Shown one piece after another: positions 42,273 through 54,212 of a DNA stretch of 64,000 bases. The translations under genes were made by a program, and so were the position numbers. The stretch comes from Vicinamibacterales bacterium (GTDB lineage Bacteria > Acidobacteriota > Vicinamibacteria > Vicinamibacterales > 2-12-FULL-66-21). Numbering within the stretch: position 1 is the stretch's first letter; every line of letters begins with the position of its first letter. The stretch covers positions 62,001-126,000 of the forward strand of contig DASXLB010000024.1 of NCBI GenBank assembly GCA_036496585.1, written 5' to 3'. The notes beneath the pieces are model-generated. The model was not told where the DNA came from. It searched no databases and was given only the letters and a program-made list of their open reading frames with translations.

Positions 42273-45200
42273 GCGCATTCAGCGGCACGCTGGCGTCACT
42301 CGATCTGCTCGAGGCGCTCGGAAACAATCGCGCGCCCGGGGCACGCCTGCGCCGAGTCGTCACGTCGGCGCTGGCGCAGCTTGGTCCCGCGAGCGCAGCC
42401 CGACAGGTCTTCGACACGCTCGCGGCGCCGCTCGCCGCCGAGTGCGGTGCGACGATCGACATCCTCGAGAGCACCGCCGAAGCGGTCGCGGCCGTCGCGC
42501 CGGCAGGCGGCGAGCCAGTGCTGATCGTGGCGGCGGCGGGGTGGAACGGCGACCTGCGGCGGCTGCGCGCCAGGCTGCGCCGCGACGTGCGTGCTCGGTG
42601 GTGGATAGGCACCAACGGCGTCACGCTCCGGATCGTCGACGCGCTGCGCGCCTATTCGCAGCGGGCCATCGACATCGATCTCGGCGCGGTCGCCATCGAC
42701 GATGGGGCGCTTGCCGTGCTCGGGCAGCTGCTCGACGCGCACACCGTCCCGCCGCTCGCCGGACTGGACGCACTGGTGCGGACCTCCGAGTCGCACCGCG
42801 CAGCCGTCGGGCAGTCGCTGCAGTCGGGCGTCGAAACGGCCCTGGTGGAGCTCGTCACCGGCTTCAGTCGAGGGAGCGATGATCCCGGGCAGCTCGACGC
42901 CGCATTGGCGGACGCGCTGACGGTGGTCTACCGGATTCTGTTCCTGCTGTTCGCCGAAGCGCGCGGCCTGGTGCCGCAATGGCATCCGATCTATCGGCGC
43001 AGCTACACGATCGAGGCGCTCCGTCCGGCGGCGGAAGGAGACGGCTCGTCGCGCGGCCTCTGGGAGACGCTGCAGGCCATTGCTCGGCTTGCCCACCGCG
43101 GCTGCACCGCAGGCTCGCTGCGCGTCGTCCCTTTCAACGGGCGGTTGTTCGCGCCGGCCGCGGCACCACTGGCCGATTCGCGGCGGCTCCACGATCGAAC
43201 CGTCCGCGACGTGCTCCTGGCCCTGACGACGCGGCGCGCGGCCGACCGGCGCGAACGGATCTCGTACGCCGATCTCGGCGTCGAGCAGCTCGGCTCGGTG
43301 TACGAGCGCGTGCTCGAATACGCCCCGTCCCGGGCGGCCGGCGCGATCACGATGTCACAGACCGGCCGGCGCAAGCGCACCGGCACCTTCTACACACCGC
43401 GGGCGATGACCGAGTATCTCGTCCGCCGCGCGCTCGCGCCGCTCGTCGACCGAGCTTCGCCATCCCGCATCCTCTCGCTTCGGGTGCTGGATCCCTCCAT
43501 GGGCAGCGGCGCCTTTCTCGTCGCCGCCTGTCGTTTCCTGGCGACGGCCTACGAGGAGGCGCTCGTCGCCGAGGGATCGGCGGCGCGGCACGACATCGGC
43601 CCTGCCGAACGCGCCGGGTTTCGGCGCACCATCGCGCAACGCTGCCTGTTCGGCGTCGACGCCAATCCGACGGCCGTGCAGCTGGCGCGGCTGTCCCTCT
43701 GGCTCTGCACGCTGGCCGCGGACCGTCCGCTGACTTTTCTCGACCATCACCTCCGGTGCGGGAACAGTCTCGCGGGCGGTTCGATCGCCGACGTGACGGG
43801 CCGGCCGCCCGGCGCCGTGCCGCGCGGCCTTGCGCGGCTGCCGCTCTTCGAAGACGACGACCTTGCCACAGGCCTGTCGTCCGCGATCGGCGCGCGGCTC
43901 GCGCTCGTCGAAACCGCCGACGACTCTGCCGCCGCGGTTCGCCGAAAGGAACGGACGATCGATCGGCTGGACGGCGCCGAAGGTCCGCTCCGAAGGTGGC
44001 GTGCGCTCGCCGACGCGTGGTGCGCCGCCTGGTTCTGGCCCGAGGGTCAGAGCCGGCCCGCCGGGGGCGCATGGTCGGCGTTCGCGGCGGCGCTCGCCGG
44101 GCGATCAGACGATCTGCCTCGCGATCTGGAAAGCCGGTGGCGCAGGATCGCCGCGGAGGTCGCCGCCGCCGAGCGCTTCTTTCACTGGACGCTCGAGTTC
44201 CCGGAGATCTTCCACGATGCGGACGGCGCGCCGCTGGCGGCCGCCGGTTTCGACGCGGTGATCGGGAACCCGCCCTGGGCGGGCGCAGGCGTCCTGACCA
44301 GGTTCAGCCGCGATTCGGGCTGCTATCGCCTGCAGGGAAAGGGACACGCCAACCTCTATCAGCTGTTCGCCGAACGGATGCTGCAGCTTGCGGCGCCTGG
44401 CGGCCGAATCGGCGTGGTTCTGCCGGCCGGCGTGCTGACCGATGCCGGGTGCGCGGCGCTGCGCCGCCGATTGCTGGATGGTTGCACGCTCGACGCGATC
44501 GTCACGCTCGACAACCGTGACGGCCTGTTTCCCATTCACCGCGGCATCAGGTTCGCGCTCATCACCGCGACCACCGCGGGTTGCACCCCAGACATCGCAC
44601 TGAAAAGCCGCCTCCACGATGCGGCGGCGCTCGACGACATCGCGGATCGCGGCGCGCCACCCGGCGCGGTCCGAATCCCGCTGCGGCTGGTCACGGCCTT
44701 CGGCGGCGACAGCCTCGCCGTCCCCGATCTTCAGAGCGACGTGGACCGCGCCGTGCTGGCGAAAATCCTCGCCGCCGGTCTGCCGCTCGAGAGCCGGGAC
44801 GGCTGGCACCTTCATTTCGGCCGCGAACTCAATGCCACCGACGACCGCCGGCACTTCGCCGCCGCCGGCCTGCCCGTACTCGAAGGCAAGCTGCTCGACC
44901 CGTTCCACGTACGAACCGCGGAGGCGATGGCGTTCATCGCGCGGCGCACGGCGCAGCGTCTGCTGCAGGGGCGCGCGCGGATCGATCGGCCGCGGCTCGG
45001 CTATCGCGAAGTCGCGTCGGCCACGAACCGGCTCACCTTGATCGCGGCGATGATTCCGGCGTGGGCGGTGACCAGCCACACGATCTTCTGCCTGCGCGAG
45101 GCCCTCGACGACGAACGGCAGTGGTTCCTGTGCGGCGTGTTCAACAGCTTCGTGGCCAACTACTGCATCCGCCTGCGCGGGGGGACGCACGTGCCGGCGT

Positions 45201-45445
45201 CGGTCATCCAGCAGTTGCCGGTGCCGCGTGCCGAACGGGAGATGCGGCCGCTGGCAGCGCTGGCACGCGCCGTCGCCGCGGCGCGCCGGCCGCAGGACGC
45301 CGCGCGGCTGCAGGCGGAAGTGGCGCACCTGTACGGCCTGACACCAGAGGAGTTCGCGCACGTGCTCTCGACGTTCCCGCTCGTCGCCGCGTCCGAGCGC
45401 GACGCAGCGCTGCAGGCCGCGTGCGATATAGTGCCAACGTTCTGA
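42263..45445 (+). CDS. Eco57I/type IIG-like N6-adenine DNA methyltransferase
   Basis: A 1060-residue protein. The N-terminal ~140 residues have the layout of the type IIG nuclease domain, but where E-x-K is expected the strand reads V-L-I-V-A-A-A-G-W (87-95), so it looks catalytically dead. The methyltransferase domain has motif I L-D-P-S-M-G-S-G-A-F-L near residue 413 and motif IV N-P-P-W near residue 670. The C-terminal part (~800-1060) should be target recognition. ATG 42263 overlaps the helicase stop by 10 bp, so both are made together. The next gene (FeS/NrfD) begins at the base after its stop. Confidence 0.82.
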   Translation: MALSAFSGTLASLDLLEALGNNRAPGARLRRVVTSALAQLGPASAARQVFDTLAAPLAAECGATIDILESTAEAVAAVAPAGGEPVLIVAAAGWNGDLRRLRARLRRDVRARWWIGTNGVTLRIVDALRAYSQRAIDIDLGAVAIDDGALAVLGQLLDAHTVPPLAGLDALVRTSESHRAAVGQSLQSGVETALVELVTGFSRGSDDPGQLDAALADALTVVYRILFLLFAEARGLVPQWHPIYRRSYTIEALRPAAEGDGSSRGLWETLQAIARLAHRGCTAGSLRVVPFNGRLFAPAAAPLADSRRLHDRTVRDVLLALTTRRAADRRERISYADLGVEQLGSVYERVLEYAPSRAAGAITMSQTGRRKRTGTFYTPRAMTEYLVRRALAPLVDRASPSRILSLRVLDPSMGSGAFLVAACRFLATAYEEALVAEGSAARHDIGPAERAGFRRTIAQRCLFGVDANPTAVQLARLSLWLCTLAADRPLTFLDHHLRCGNSLAGGSIADVTGRPPGAVPRGLARLPLFEDDDLATGLSSAIGARLALVETADDSAAAVRRKERTIDRLDGAEGPLRRWRALADAWCAAWFWPEGQSRPAGGAWSAFAAALAGRSDDLPRDLESRWRRIAAEVAAAERFFHWTLEFPEIFHDADGAPLAAAGFDAVIGNPPWAGAGVLTRFSRDSGCYRLQGKGHANLYQLFAERMLQLAAPGGRIGVVLPAGVLTDAGCAALRRRLLDGCTLDAIVTLDNRDGLFPIHRGIRFALITATTAGCTPDIALKSRLHDAAALDDIADRGAPPGAVRIPLRLVTAFGGDSLAVPDLQSDVDRAVLAKILAAGLPLESRDGWHLHFGRELNATDDRRHFAAAGLPVLEGKLLDPFHVRTAEAMAFIARRTAQRLLQGRARIDRPRLGYREVASATNRLTLIAAMIPAWAVTSHTIFCLREALDDERQWFLCGVFNSFVANYCIRLRGGTHVPASVIQQLPVPRAEREMRPLAALARAVAAARRPQDAARLQAEVAHLYGLTPEEFAHVLSTFPLVAASERDAALQAACDIVPTF

Positions 45446-46978
45446 ATGGCCAATTACGGGTTTGCCATCGATCTTCGCAAATGCATCGGATGTCACGCCT
45501 GCACCATCGCCTGTAAAGCCGAGCACGAGATCCCGGTCGGCGTGAACCGCTGCTGGGTGAAGACCGTCGAAAAAGGCACGTTTCCCGACACGCAGCGCTT
45601 CTTCTTTCCCGTCCTGTGCAACCAGTGCACCGACGCGCCCTGCGTAGGCATCTGCCCGACGCGCGCCCTCTTCAAGCGCCGCGACGGCATCGTCGATCTG
45701 AACGGCGAGAGCTGCATCGGCTGCCGTGCCTGCATGGAAGCGTGTCCCTACGATCAGCTCTTCATCGATCCCAATACCCACACCGCCGAGAAGTGCAACT
45801 TCTGCGCGAACCGCGTCGAGAACGAGCTGCTGCCGGCCTGCGTGATCGTCTGTCCGACCGAGTGCCGCATCTTCGGCGATCTCGACGACCCGTCGAGCGC
45901 GGTGTCGCGCATCGTCCAGCACCAGGCGTACGACGTGCGCAAGCCGGAGAAGGGCACCGGCCCGAAGATCTTCTATCTCGGCGCCGACGAGAGCGTCATC
46001 CGTCCCGAAGCAGCCGTGCGCCCGCTCTATTTCAAGGAAGGCCAGGTACACCTGCGTCCGGTCGGCGCGCCGGTAGAGGATCCCGATTCGCCGGGCGATC
46101 CGCGCGTCGACTACGACACGCCTCACAAGAAGCCGTGGGGCATCGACATGGTGCTCTACCTCTTCTTCAAGGCGGTCTCGACGGGCGCGATGATGCTGGC
46201 GGCGCTTCTGTGGCTGTTCGGGGATCGTGGGGCGCTGACCACGATCGCGGCCCCGATCATCTCCATCGTCTGCATCTCGTTGACGACGATCGTGCTGATT
46301 GCCGACCTGGAGCGGCCGGAGCGGTTCTACTACATCCTGACGCGCTCGAACTGGCGATCCTGGCTGGTGTGGGGCACGTGGTTCCTCGCTGCGCACGGCA
46401 CCCTGAGCGGGCTGTGGCTCGTGAGCGGCTGGATGGGATGGACGCGAGTGATCGATGCGATCGCGCTGCCGGCACTCCTTGCAGCCGTGCTCGCCACGTC
46501 GTACACGGGCTTCCTGTTCGCGCAGGGGCGCGGTCGCGATCTCTGGCAGGGCCGGCACGGGGCGATCCATCTCGTCGCGCAGTCGGGCATGGCCGGCGCC
46601 GCGACGATCGGTTTGGCCGCCAAGTTGTTCGACATCCATCCCTCGCACGACGTGGTTTTCGTCCCAGCCACGGTATTCCTGGTCAGTGTCGTCGCGCATC
46701 TCGCGATGCTGCTCTTCGAGAACGTCATCTCGTCGAGCCCGACGCGGCATCATCAGCTGGCGGTGCAGGCAATCCGCCACGGCGCGTTCGCGCGACTCTT
46801 CTGGGGCATGGCGATCGCGGCGGGCGGCGTCCTGCCGCTCGTGCTCCTGTTCGTGACCACCGGCGTTGCCGTCGTGGACTCTGTGAAAGTGGTCGCGGCG
46901 TTCGTGCTCGTGCTCGCCGGCAGCGCCGCCTGGGACTACATCTGGATCGAGGCCGGCCAAAGCGTGCCGCTCAGCTGA
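45446..46978 (+). CDS. Fused 4Fe-4S ferredoxin and NrfD-like membrane anchor (SoeBC-like)
   Basis: A 510-residue protein joining two usually separate subunits. Residues ~1-190 form the electron-transfer unit with four Cys clusters (C-I-G-C-H-A-C; C-N-Q-C; C-I-G-C-R-A-C-M-E-A-C-P; C-N-F-C). Residues ~230-510 are an NrfD/PsrC-type membrane domain with about eight helices. There is no signal sequence. With the next gene it forms a membrane-bound molybdopterin oxidoreductase whose catalytic side faces the cytoplasm. SoeABC sulfite dehydrogenase has this organisation; polysulfide or DMSO reductase is the alternative. Confidence 0.83.
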   Translation: MANYGFAIDLRKCIGCHACTIACKAEHEIPVGVNRCWVKTVEKGTFPDTQRFFFPVLCNQCTDAPCVGICPTRALFKRRDGIVDLNGESCIGCRACMEACPYDQLFIDPNTHTAEKCNFCANRVENELLPACVIVCPTECRIFGDLDDPSSAVSRIVQHQAYDVRKPEKGTGPKIFYLGADESVIRPEAAVRPLYFKEGQVHLRPVGAPVEDPDSPGDPRVDYDTPHKKPWGIDMVLYLFFKAVSTGAMMLAALLWLFGDRGALTTIAAPIISIVCISLTTIVLIADLERPERFYYILTRSNWRSWLVWGTWFLAAHGTLSGLWLVSGWMGWTRVIDAIALPALLAAVLATSYTGFLFAQGRGRDLWQGRHGAIHLVAQSGMAGAATIGLAAKLFDIHPSHDVVFVPATVFLVSVVAHLAMLLFENVISSSPTRHHQLAVQAIRHGAFARLFWGMAIAAGGVLPLVLLFVTTGVAVVDSVKVVAAFVLVLAGSAAWDYIWIEAGQSVPLS

Positions 46979-47005
46979 TCCGATTCATCCGCATTCGCAA
47001 TTGAC

Positions 47006-49761
<2,756 letters not shown>

Positions 49762-49765
<4 letters not shown>

Positions 49766-50856
49766 TTACTCGCAACCACCGGGTCCACGTCTGGGCGATT
49801 TGGGGCCTGATCGCGGTCTTCGGGATCCTCGAGGGCGTTGCCTGGACGCTGGCCGGTGGCATTCCTCGGCGTCCCGTCGTGCTCGTCCAGGTCGTGGCGG
49901 CGTGGACCGTGATGCTGATCCTGGCCGCCTTGGCGACGCGCCGGATCGGCAGCCTGTCGCAGCGGATCCGGGTGCAGCAGCACAACCACGAGGCGACGCT
50001 CGGCGAACTCGAGCAGCTGCAGACGCAGAACGCGATGCTCGAAATCATCGCGAGATCGGTGGACGTCACGCTCGCCTTCCAGGCGCTCGCCTCGCGGATC
50101 GCGCGGCTGGTGCCGTGTGATCGCGTCGGGCTCGCGCTCCTCACCGAAAGCGGCGAGGAGTTCCAGACCTACACGGCGCGGGTGCGCGACGTCGAGCGGC
50201 GGTCGCGGCCCCGTCCGGAGATCGTCTTCAAGGTCGAGCAGACGCTGCTCGGCAACGTCGTCCGCTCGCGCGAAGCGGCGCTGGTCGGCGACATCGCCAA
50301 GGTCGCGACCGATTTTCTCGACGCCAACCTGCTCAACAGCTCCGGCTTCGGTTCCGTGATGATCGTGCCGCTCGTCTCCAAGGGCCGGGCGGTCGGCACG
50401 TTGAACCTCGTGCAGCGCGCCAAGCACGCCTACCGCCCCGAGCACGCCGCCGCCATCCAGCCGATCGCCGAGATCTTCGCGGTGGCGGTGATCGCGCAGC
50501 AGCTGCAGGTGTCGCTCGGCAAATACCGGTCGACCGAAGCGATGTCGGAGCTGACGCTGTCGACCGCCGTCGAGATGAACAGCGCCCTGCAGACGATCAT
50601 CGGCCTCTGCGATCTGCTCGAACGCGGCTACCCCGACCCGAGCCTGCAGCGCGACCTCGCGACGGTGGTGCGCCAGGCGCAGCGAATCGCCGGACTGCTC
50701 GAGAGCATGCGCGCCGCCGCCCGCGAGCGGATGCGCGAGGTGGAGGCCGCCGTCGCCGATCGGCAGGCGGATATCCCGGCGAGCCCCGAGGCGTTCGCCG
50801 CGGAACCAGAGCCCGAGGTGTCGGGGGTGGCGCCGCCGCGCCCGCGAGATCGTTAG
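49762..50856 (+). CDS. Membrane GAF-domain protein with kinase-like dimerisation segment
   Basis: A 364-residue protein. Two membrane helices in the first 55 residues, a coiled coil (~60-95), a GAF domain at ~100-250 and a helical segment that resembles a HisKA dimerisation domain (~260-325), but no ATPase domain follows and there is no phospho-His motif. A C-terminal Ala/Pro/Glu tail ends the protein. It is the third gene of the oxidoreductase operon and could sense a ligand linked to that enzyme; this is inference. Confidence 0.7.
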
Positions 50857-50938
50857 AGTCCATCTCACCCGGACGCCAGATCGCGTTCGAGCGCGGCGAA
50901 CGAGCGGCGGGACTACGGGCGGCGCCCTACGGACGAGA
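50857..50938. repeat. Eroded dispersed intergenic repeat copy
   Basis: Lies between two converging gene ends. It retains GCGCGGCGAACGAGCGGCG and GGGCGGCGCCC at the hairpin position, but the stem of the other copies is lost apart from GGGC/GCCC around 50917-50927. Looks like an old copy of the 5877-type repeat. Confidence 0.5.
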
Positions 50939-51241
50939 CTAGGATTTCAGCAGCCACGCCGCGACGAGCACCGCGAACACCATCACGGTCGTCGCCACGA
51001 AGAACCAGTCGCGCAGGCGGACGTAGGTGACGAGCGATGCCACGACGCGCGCGAGCGGGGTCAGCATCAGCACCACCAGCCCGGTGGTCAGCAGCAGCGT
51101 CACGCCGGCCGTGCCGCCGAGCACGAACCACAGGACGAGCCCGGCCGCCAGGCACACCGACGCGCTCGTCACGCCGATTTCGAGGAGGCGCCCGACGCGC
51201 AGTTCGAGCCGCTCGATGTCCTCGTCGGTGGCGTGCCGCAT
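50939..51241 (-). CDS. DUF1634 membrane protein, partner of TauE
   Basis: A 100-residue protein with three hydrophobic helices after a short acidic N-terminus (D-E-D-I-E-R-L-E-L-R-V-G-R-L-L). DUF1634 proteins commonly accompany TauE/SafE transporters. Its ATG 51241 overlaps the TauE stop (TGATG). Confidence 0.78.
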   Translation of the reverse strand: MRHATDEDIERLELRVGRLLEIGVTSASVCLAAGLVLWFVLGGTAGVTLLLTTGLVVLMLTPLARVVASLVTYVRLRDWFFVATTVMVFAVLVAAWLLKS

Positions 51242-52062
51242 CAGACGAAGGCCTTCCTGAAATAGAGCACCGACACCGCGGCCAGCACGATCGCCATCAG
51301 CATCTTCAGCCACCGCACGCGGGCGCGCGAGCCGGCGTGCAGCCCGGCGCGCGAGCCGATCAGCACGCCGATGACCGCGGCGGCCGCCAGCGGTGGGTTG
51401 ACCTCTCCCCGTGAGAAGTACTGGGGCGCCGACGCCGCTGCCGTGACGCCGATCATCAGCGCGCTCGTGGCGGCCGCGGCGCGCATCGGCACGCCGCACC
51501 ACGCGTTGAGCACCGGCACCTTCAGGATGCCGCCGCCGATGCCCAGCGTGCCCGACACGTAGCCGGCGACGAACGACGCCGACATGCCGAGCGGCAGCCG
51601 CCGCACCTGATAGACCACGTCGCGACCGGTGTCGTCGTCGTGGAAGCGCCCGCCGAGCGCGCCGGGCGACGCCGACGCTTCCATGACGTTGCGGCTGTCG
51701 AGGCGGGACAGCATCAGGATCGCGATGGCGGTCGTGACGATCGCGAAGATCAGGTTCAGCGTGTGGCTCGACAACCGCGCCACCGTCATCGCCGCAATCA
51801 GGCCGCCGATCGTCGTGGCGATTTCGAGGAGCATGCCGAGCCGCAGGTTGATAAGGTGGCGCCCGGCCCGCCCGGCCGAGACGACGCTCGAAGTCGCGAT
51901 GACGGTCATCAGACCGGTGGCCGCCGCCACCCTGAAATCGACGCCGAGGCCGGCATTCAGGAAGGGCACGAGAAAGACGCCGCCGCCGATGCCGAGCAGC
52001 GAACCAAGTCCGCCCGCCACCGCTCCGGCGACGATGACCGCGACGAGCGCGAGCAGACTCAT
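51241..52062 (-). CDS. tauE: TauE/SafE-family sulfite or sulfonate exporter
   Basis: A 273-residue transporter with two repeated halves, each marked by a Gly-rich motif: G-S-L-L-G-I-G-G-G-V-F-L-V-P-F near residue 21 and G-T-L-G-I-G-G-G-I-L-K-V-P near residue 168. Eight or so membrane helices. It is divergent from the CstB-like gene, and in Staphylococcus tauE and cstB share a sulfide-stress operon, so export of sulfite is a reasonable reading. Confidence 0.83.
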   Translation of the reverse strand: MSLLALVAVIVAGAVAGGLGSLLGIGGGVFLVPFLNAGLGVDFRVAAATGLMTVIATSSVVSAGRAGRHLINLRLGMLLEIATTIGGLIAAMTVARLSSHTLNLIFAIVTTAIAILMLSRLDSRNVMEASASPGALGGRFHDDDTGRDVVYQVRRLPLGMSASFVAGYVSGTLGIGGGILKVPVLNAWCGVPMRAAAATSALMIGVTAAASAPQYFSRGEVNPPLAAAAVIGVLIGSRAGLHAGSRARVRWLKMLMAIVLAAVSVLYFRKAFV

Positions 52063-52069
52063 GCGGGTG

Positions 52070-52103
52070 TATGATCCGCCGTGGCACCCATAGAAAAAGT
52101 GTA
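52070..52103. promoter_or_regulatory. Divergent candidate promoters between tauE and the CstB-like gene
   Basis: The two start codons are only 45 bp apart. TATGAT on the plus strand (52070-52075) and TACACT on the minus strand (52103-52098) are inward -10 candidates that would transcribe past each other. A control site for both genes, such as a CsoR/CstR-like operator, could lie here, but none was recognised. Confidence 0.35.
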
Positions 52104-52107
52104 GCGT

Positions 52108-53469
52108 ATGTTCTCCCGCTTCTATGACGATGGCCTTGCCCAGGCCTCCTTTGTCGTCGGGTGCCACCGCACGAAGCGCGCGGTAGTCGTCGATCCGAGG
52201 CGCGACGCGGCGATTTACGTCGAAGCCGCGCGGCAGGCCGGCGCGACGATCGTCGCGGTCATCGAAACGCACGTCCACGCCGACTTCGTCTCGGGCGCGC
52301 GCGAGCTGGCCTCGATCGGCCTGCCGGTCATCACCGGACCGGGTGCAGCTCTCGCCTACGAACACCACGAGGTTCGCGACCACGAGACACTGCAGGTGGG
52401 CGACCTCGGGTTGACGTTCCTCCACACGCCCGGGCACACCTTCGAACACATCGCGATCCTTGCGGAGGCGCCCGGCGAGGCGGCGCGCCTCTTCACCGGA
52501 GACCTGCTGTTCGTCGGCGGGGTCGGCCGTCCCGACCTGCTGGGCGAACGTGAGACGCGGGCACTGGCCGGGATGCTCCACCAGTCGCTGCGCCGCGTCG
52601 CCGCGCTGGATCCGTCGACGGAGGTACATCCCGGGCATGGCGCCGGTTCGCTCTGCGGCGCCGGCATCGGCCTGGATCCCTCCTCCACCATCGGCCGTGA
52701 ATGGAGCCAGAACCCGCTCCTGCGCGACACGCCGGACCAGGCGTTCGTCGAGGCGGTGCTCGCCGACCTGCCAGACACGCCGCCGTACTTCGCGCGGATG
52801 AAGCGCCTGAATCTCGCGCCTGACGTGCTCGGACTGGCCAGCGGGACGCCGGCGCTTCCGTCGATCCGCCCGGCAGCCGCGGCGGCACTCGCCGCCGACG
52901 GCGCGATCGTCATCGACCTGCGGCCCGCAGCCGAGTTCGCAGCCGGGCATCCCGATGGCGCGATCAATCTTGCCTACGGCGCCAAAGTCGGTTACTGGGC
53001 GGGATGGGTCTTGCCGCCTGATGCCCCGCTCATCCTCTTCGGTGGGAGCGCCGGTCAGGCAGCCGACGCGGCGATGCAGCTGCGGCGGATCGGCCTCGAC
53101 CGCATCGAAGGGATGGTGGACGGCGGTTTCAGTGCGTGGCAGGCCGCGTCCCTGCCGGTCGCGTCGATCCAGCAGGTGGACGCGGAGGCGCTCCGCGCGC
53201 GAGACGATCTCTACGTGGTCGACGTGCGCAGCGCGCACGAATGGCGCGCCGACCACGCGCCCGGCGCGGTCAATATCCCGGTCGGCGACCTTCCGGCGCG
53301 GGTGGGCGAGCTGCCACCCGGCCGGACGATTGCGACCATTTGCGAAGGCGGATACCGATCGAGTCTCGCGTCCAGCCTGCTCGCGCAGGAAGGCATCGCC
53401 GTGGTGAACGTCGCGGGCGGTATGGCGGCGTACCGCGGCAGCCCACAGAGCGTCGCGGACCGCCACTGA
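52108..53469 (+). CDS. CstB-like persulfide dioxygenase with two rhodanese domains
   Basis: A 453-residue protein with the layout MBL-rhodanese-rhodanese. The metallo-beta-lactamase domain (~1-240) has the ETHE1-like E-T-H-V-H-A-D-F-V-S-G and H-T-P-G-H-T-F-E-H. The first rhodanese (~260-350) has G-G-S-A-G where the active Cys should be, so it is inactive. The second (~360-450) has the active loop C-E-G-G-Y-R-S. CstB of Staphylococcus has this same order and turns low-molecular-weight persulfides into thiosulfate. Paired with tauE and a Soe-like oxidase, this points to sulfide detoxification. Confidence 0.87.
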   Translation: MFSRFYDDGLAQASFVVGCHRTKRAVVVDPRRDAAIYVEAARQAGATIVAVIETHVHADFVSGARELASIGLPVITGPGAALAYEHHEVRDHETLQVGDLGLTFLHTPGHTFEHIAILAEAPGEAARLFTGDLLFVGGVGRPDLLGERETRALAGMLHQSLRRVAALDPSTEVHPGHGAGSLCGAGIGLDPSSTIGREWSQNPLLRDTPDQAFVEAVLADLPDTPPYFARMKRLNLAPDVLGLASGTPALPSIRPAAAAALAADGAIVIDLRPAAEFAAGHPDGAINLAYGAKVGYWAGWVLPPDAPLILFGGSAGQAADAAMQLRRIGLDRIEGMVDGGFSAWQAASLPVASIQQVDAEALRARDDLYVVDVRSAHEWRADHAPGAVNIPVGDLPARVGELPPGRTIATICEGGYRSSLASSLLAQEGIAVVNVAGGMAAYRGSPQSVADRH

Positions 53470-53503
53470 CGCCGCCGAGCGCCCACGGACGAATCCGCGG
53501 CGA

Positions 53504-54199
53504 TCAGTGCTTGTCGGCTGCTTTCGCGGCGTTCCGCGGGGAACGCGTGTCGAGGACGTCGACCATCCCTTTCGCCGCCGACGGCACGGCAACGGTGCCG
53601 TGGACGATATCCTTCGCCGCAATCTTGCTGCCGTAGACGAGGGCGTTGCCGTCGTTGTCGGGGCGCAGCGTCGATCCTTCGAGCGAGATGCCGGCGAACA
53701 GCCCGCGGGCGCGCGAGTAGGACAGCATCTCGGCGCGCATCACGACGTCGGTTGCGGCGGCGGCGGTCCGTCCTTTCGGGCCCGCGGCGGCCGAGGCGTC
53801 GGCGCCAAGCTTCACCTTGCTGCTCAGTACGGACGTGGCGCCGCGCTTGTTCATCACCAGGATCACGAAATCGGTTTCCTGGCCGCCAAGCTGGAGACCG
53901 ATGCTGCCGCCTTCGAGGGCCATCAGCGTCGGCGCGCTCCACGGCCCGTCGAAATCGGCGCCGGTTCGGCACGTCATCGCGCCGCGGCCGTAGCTGCCGC
54001 CGACGCCGATCGCGAGTTTCTTGACCCCGGGAAACACCACCACGCATTCCGACTTGTCCAGCAGATCCTTCGGGATGTTGTCGGGGATGTTCAGAATCTC
54101 CTTCACCACGGTCGCGCAGGCGCGCAGCCGATCCTCTTCCTTGCCCTGCGCCGCGAGCGTCGTCGAGAGCGCCAGGACCATCACGACCAGTCTCTTCAT
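53504..54199 (-). CDS. SYLF-domain (YSC84-like) secreted protein
   Basis: A 231-residue protein with a signal peptide (~1-18) and a SYLF/DUF500 lipid-binding domain; G-V-G-G-S-Y-G-R-G-A-M-T-C-R near residue 65 and L-Q-L-G-G-Q-E-T-D-F are typical. Bacterial members are exported proteins of unclear role. ATG 54199 is 7 bp after TAGACT on the minus strand; the TAG of that hexamer is the stop codon of panE. Confidence 0.78.
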   Translation of the reverse strand: MKRLVVMVLALSTTLAAQGKEEDRLRACATVVKEILNIPDNIPKDLLDKSECVVVFPGVKKLAIGVGGSYGRGAMTCRTGADFDGPWSAPTLMALEGGSIGLQLGGQETDFVILVMNKRGATSVLSSKVKLGADASAAAGPKGRTAAAATDVVMRAEMLSYSRARGLFAGISLEGSTLRPDNDGNALVYGSKIAAKDIVHGTVAVPSAAKGMVDVLDTRSPRNAAKAADKH

Positions 54200-54206
54200 A
54201 TTGCTG

Positions 54207-54212
54207 AGTCTA
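54207..54212 (-). promoter_or_regulatory. Candidate -10 (TAGACT) for the SYLF gene, containing the panE stop
   Basis: Minus-strand TAGACT ends 7 bp before ATG 54199; its TAG (54212-54210) is also the panE stop codon. Predicts a leaderless transcript. Confidence 0.4.

Noticed and set aside
39846-45445. Complete DISARM, BREX or type I restriction system
   Set aside because: drmA/B/C, pglZ/brxC and hsdS are all absent. Only helicase and methyltransferase are present.
44105-46960. 951-codon minus-strand frame over the methyltransferase and FeS genes
   Set aside because: Spans two well-supported genes on the plus strand, matches no family and reflects G+C-rich third positions.
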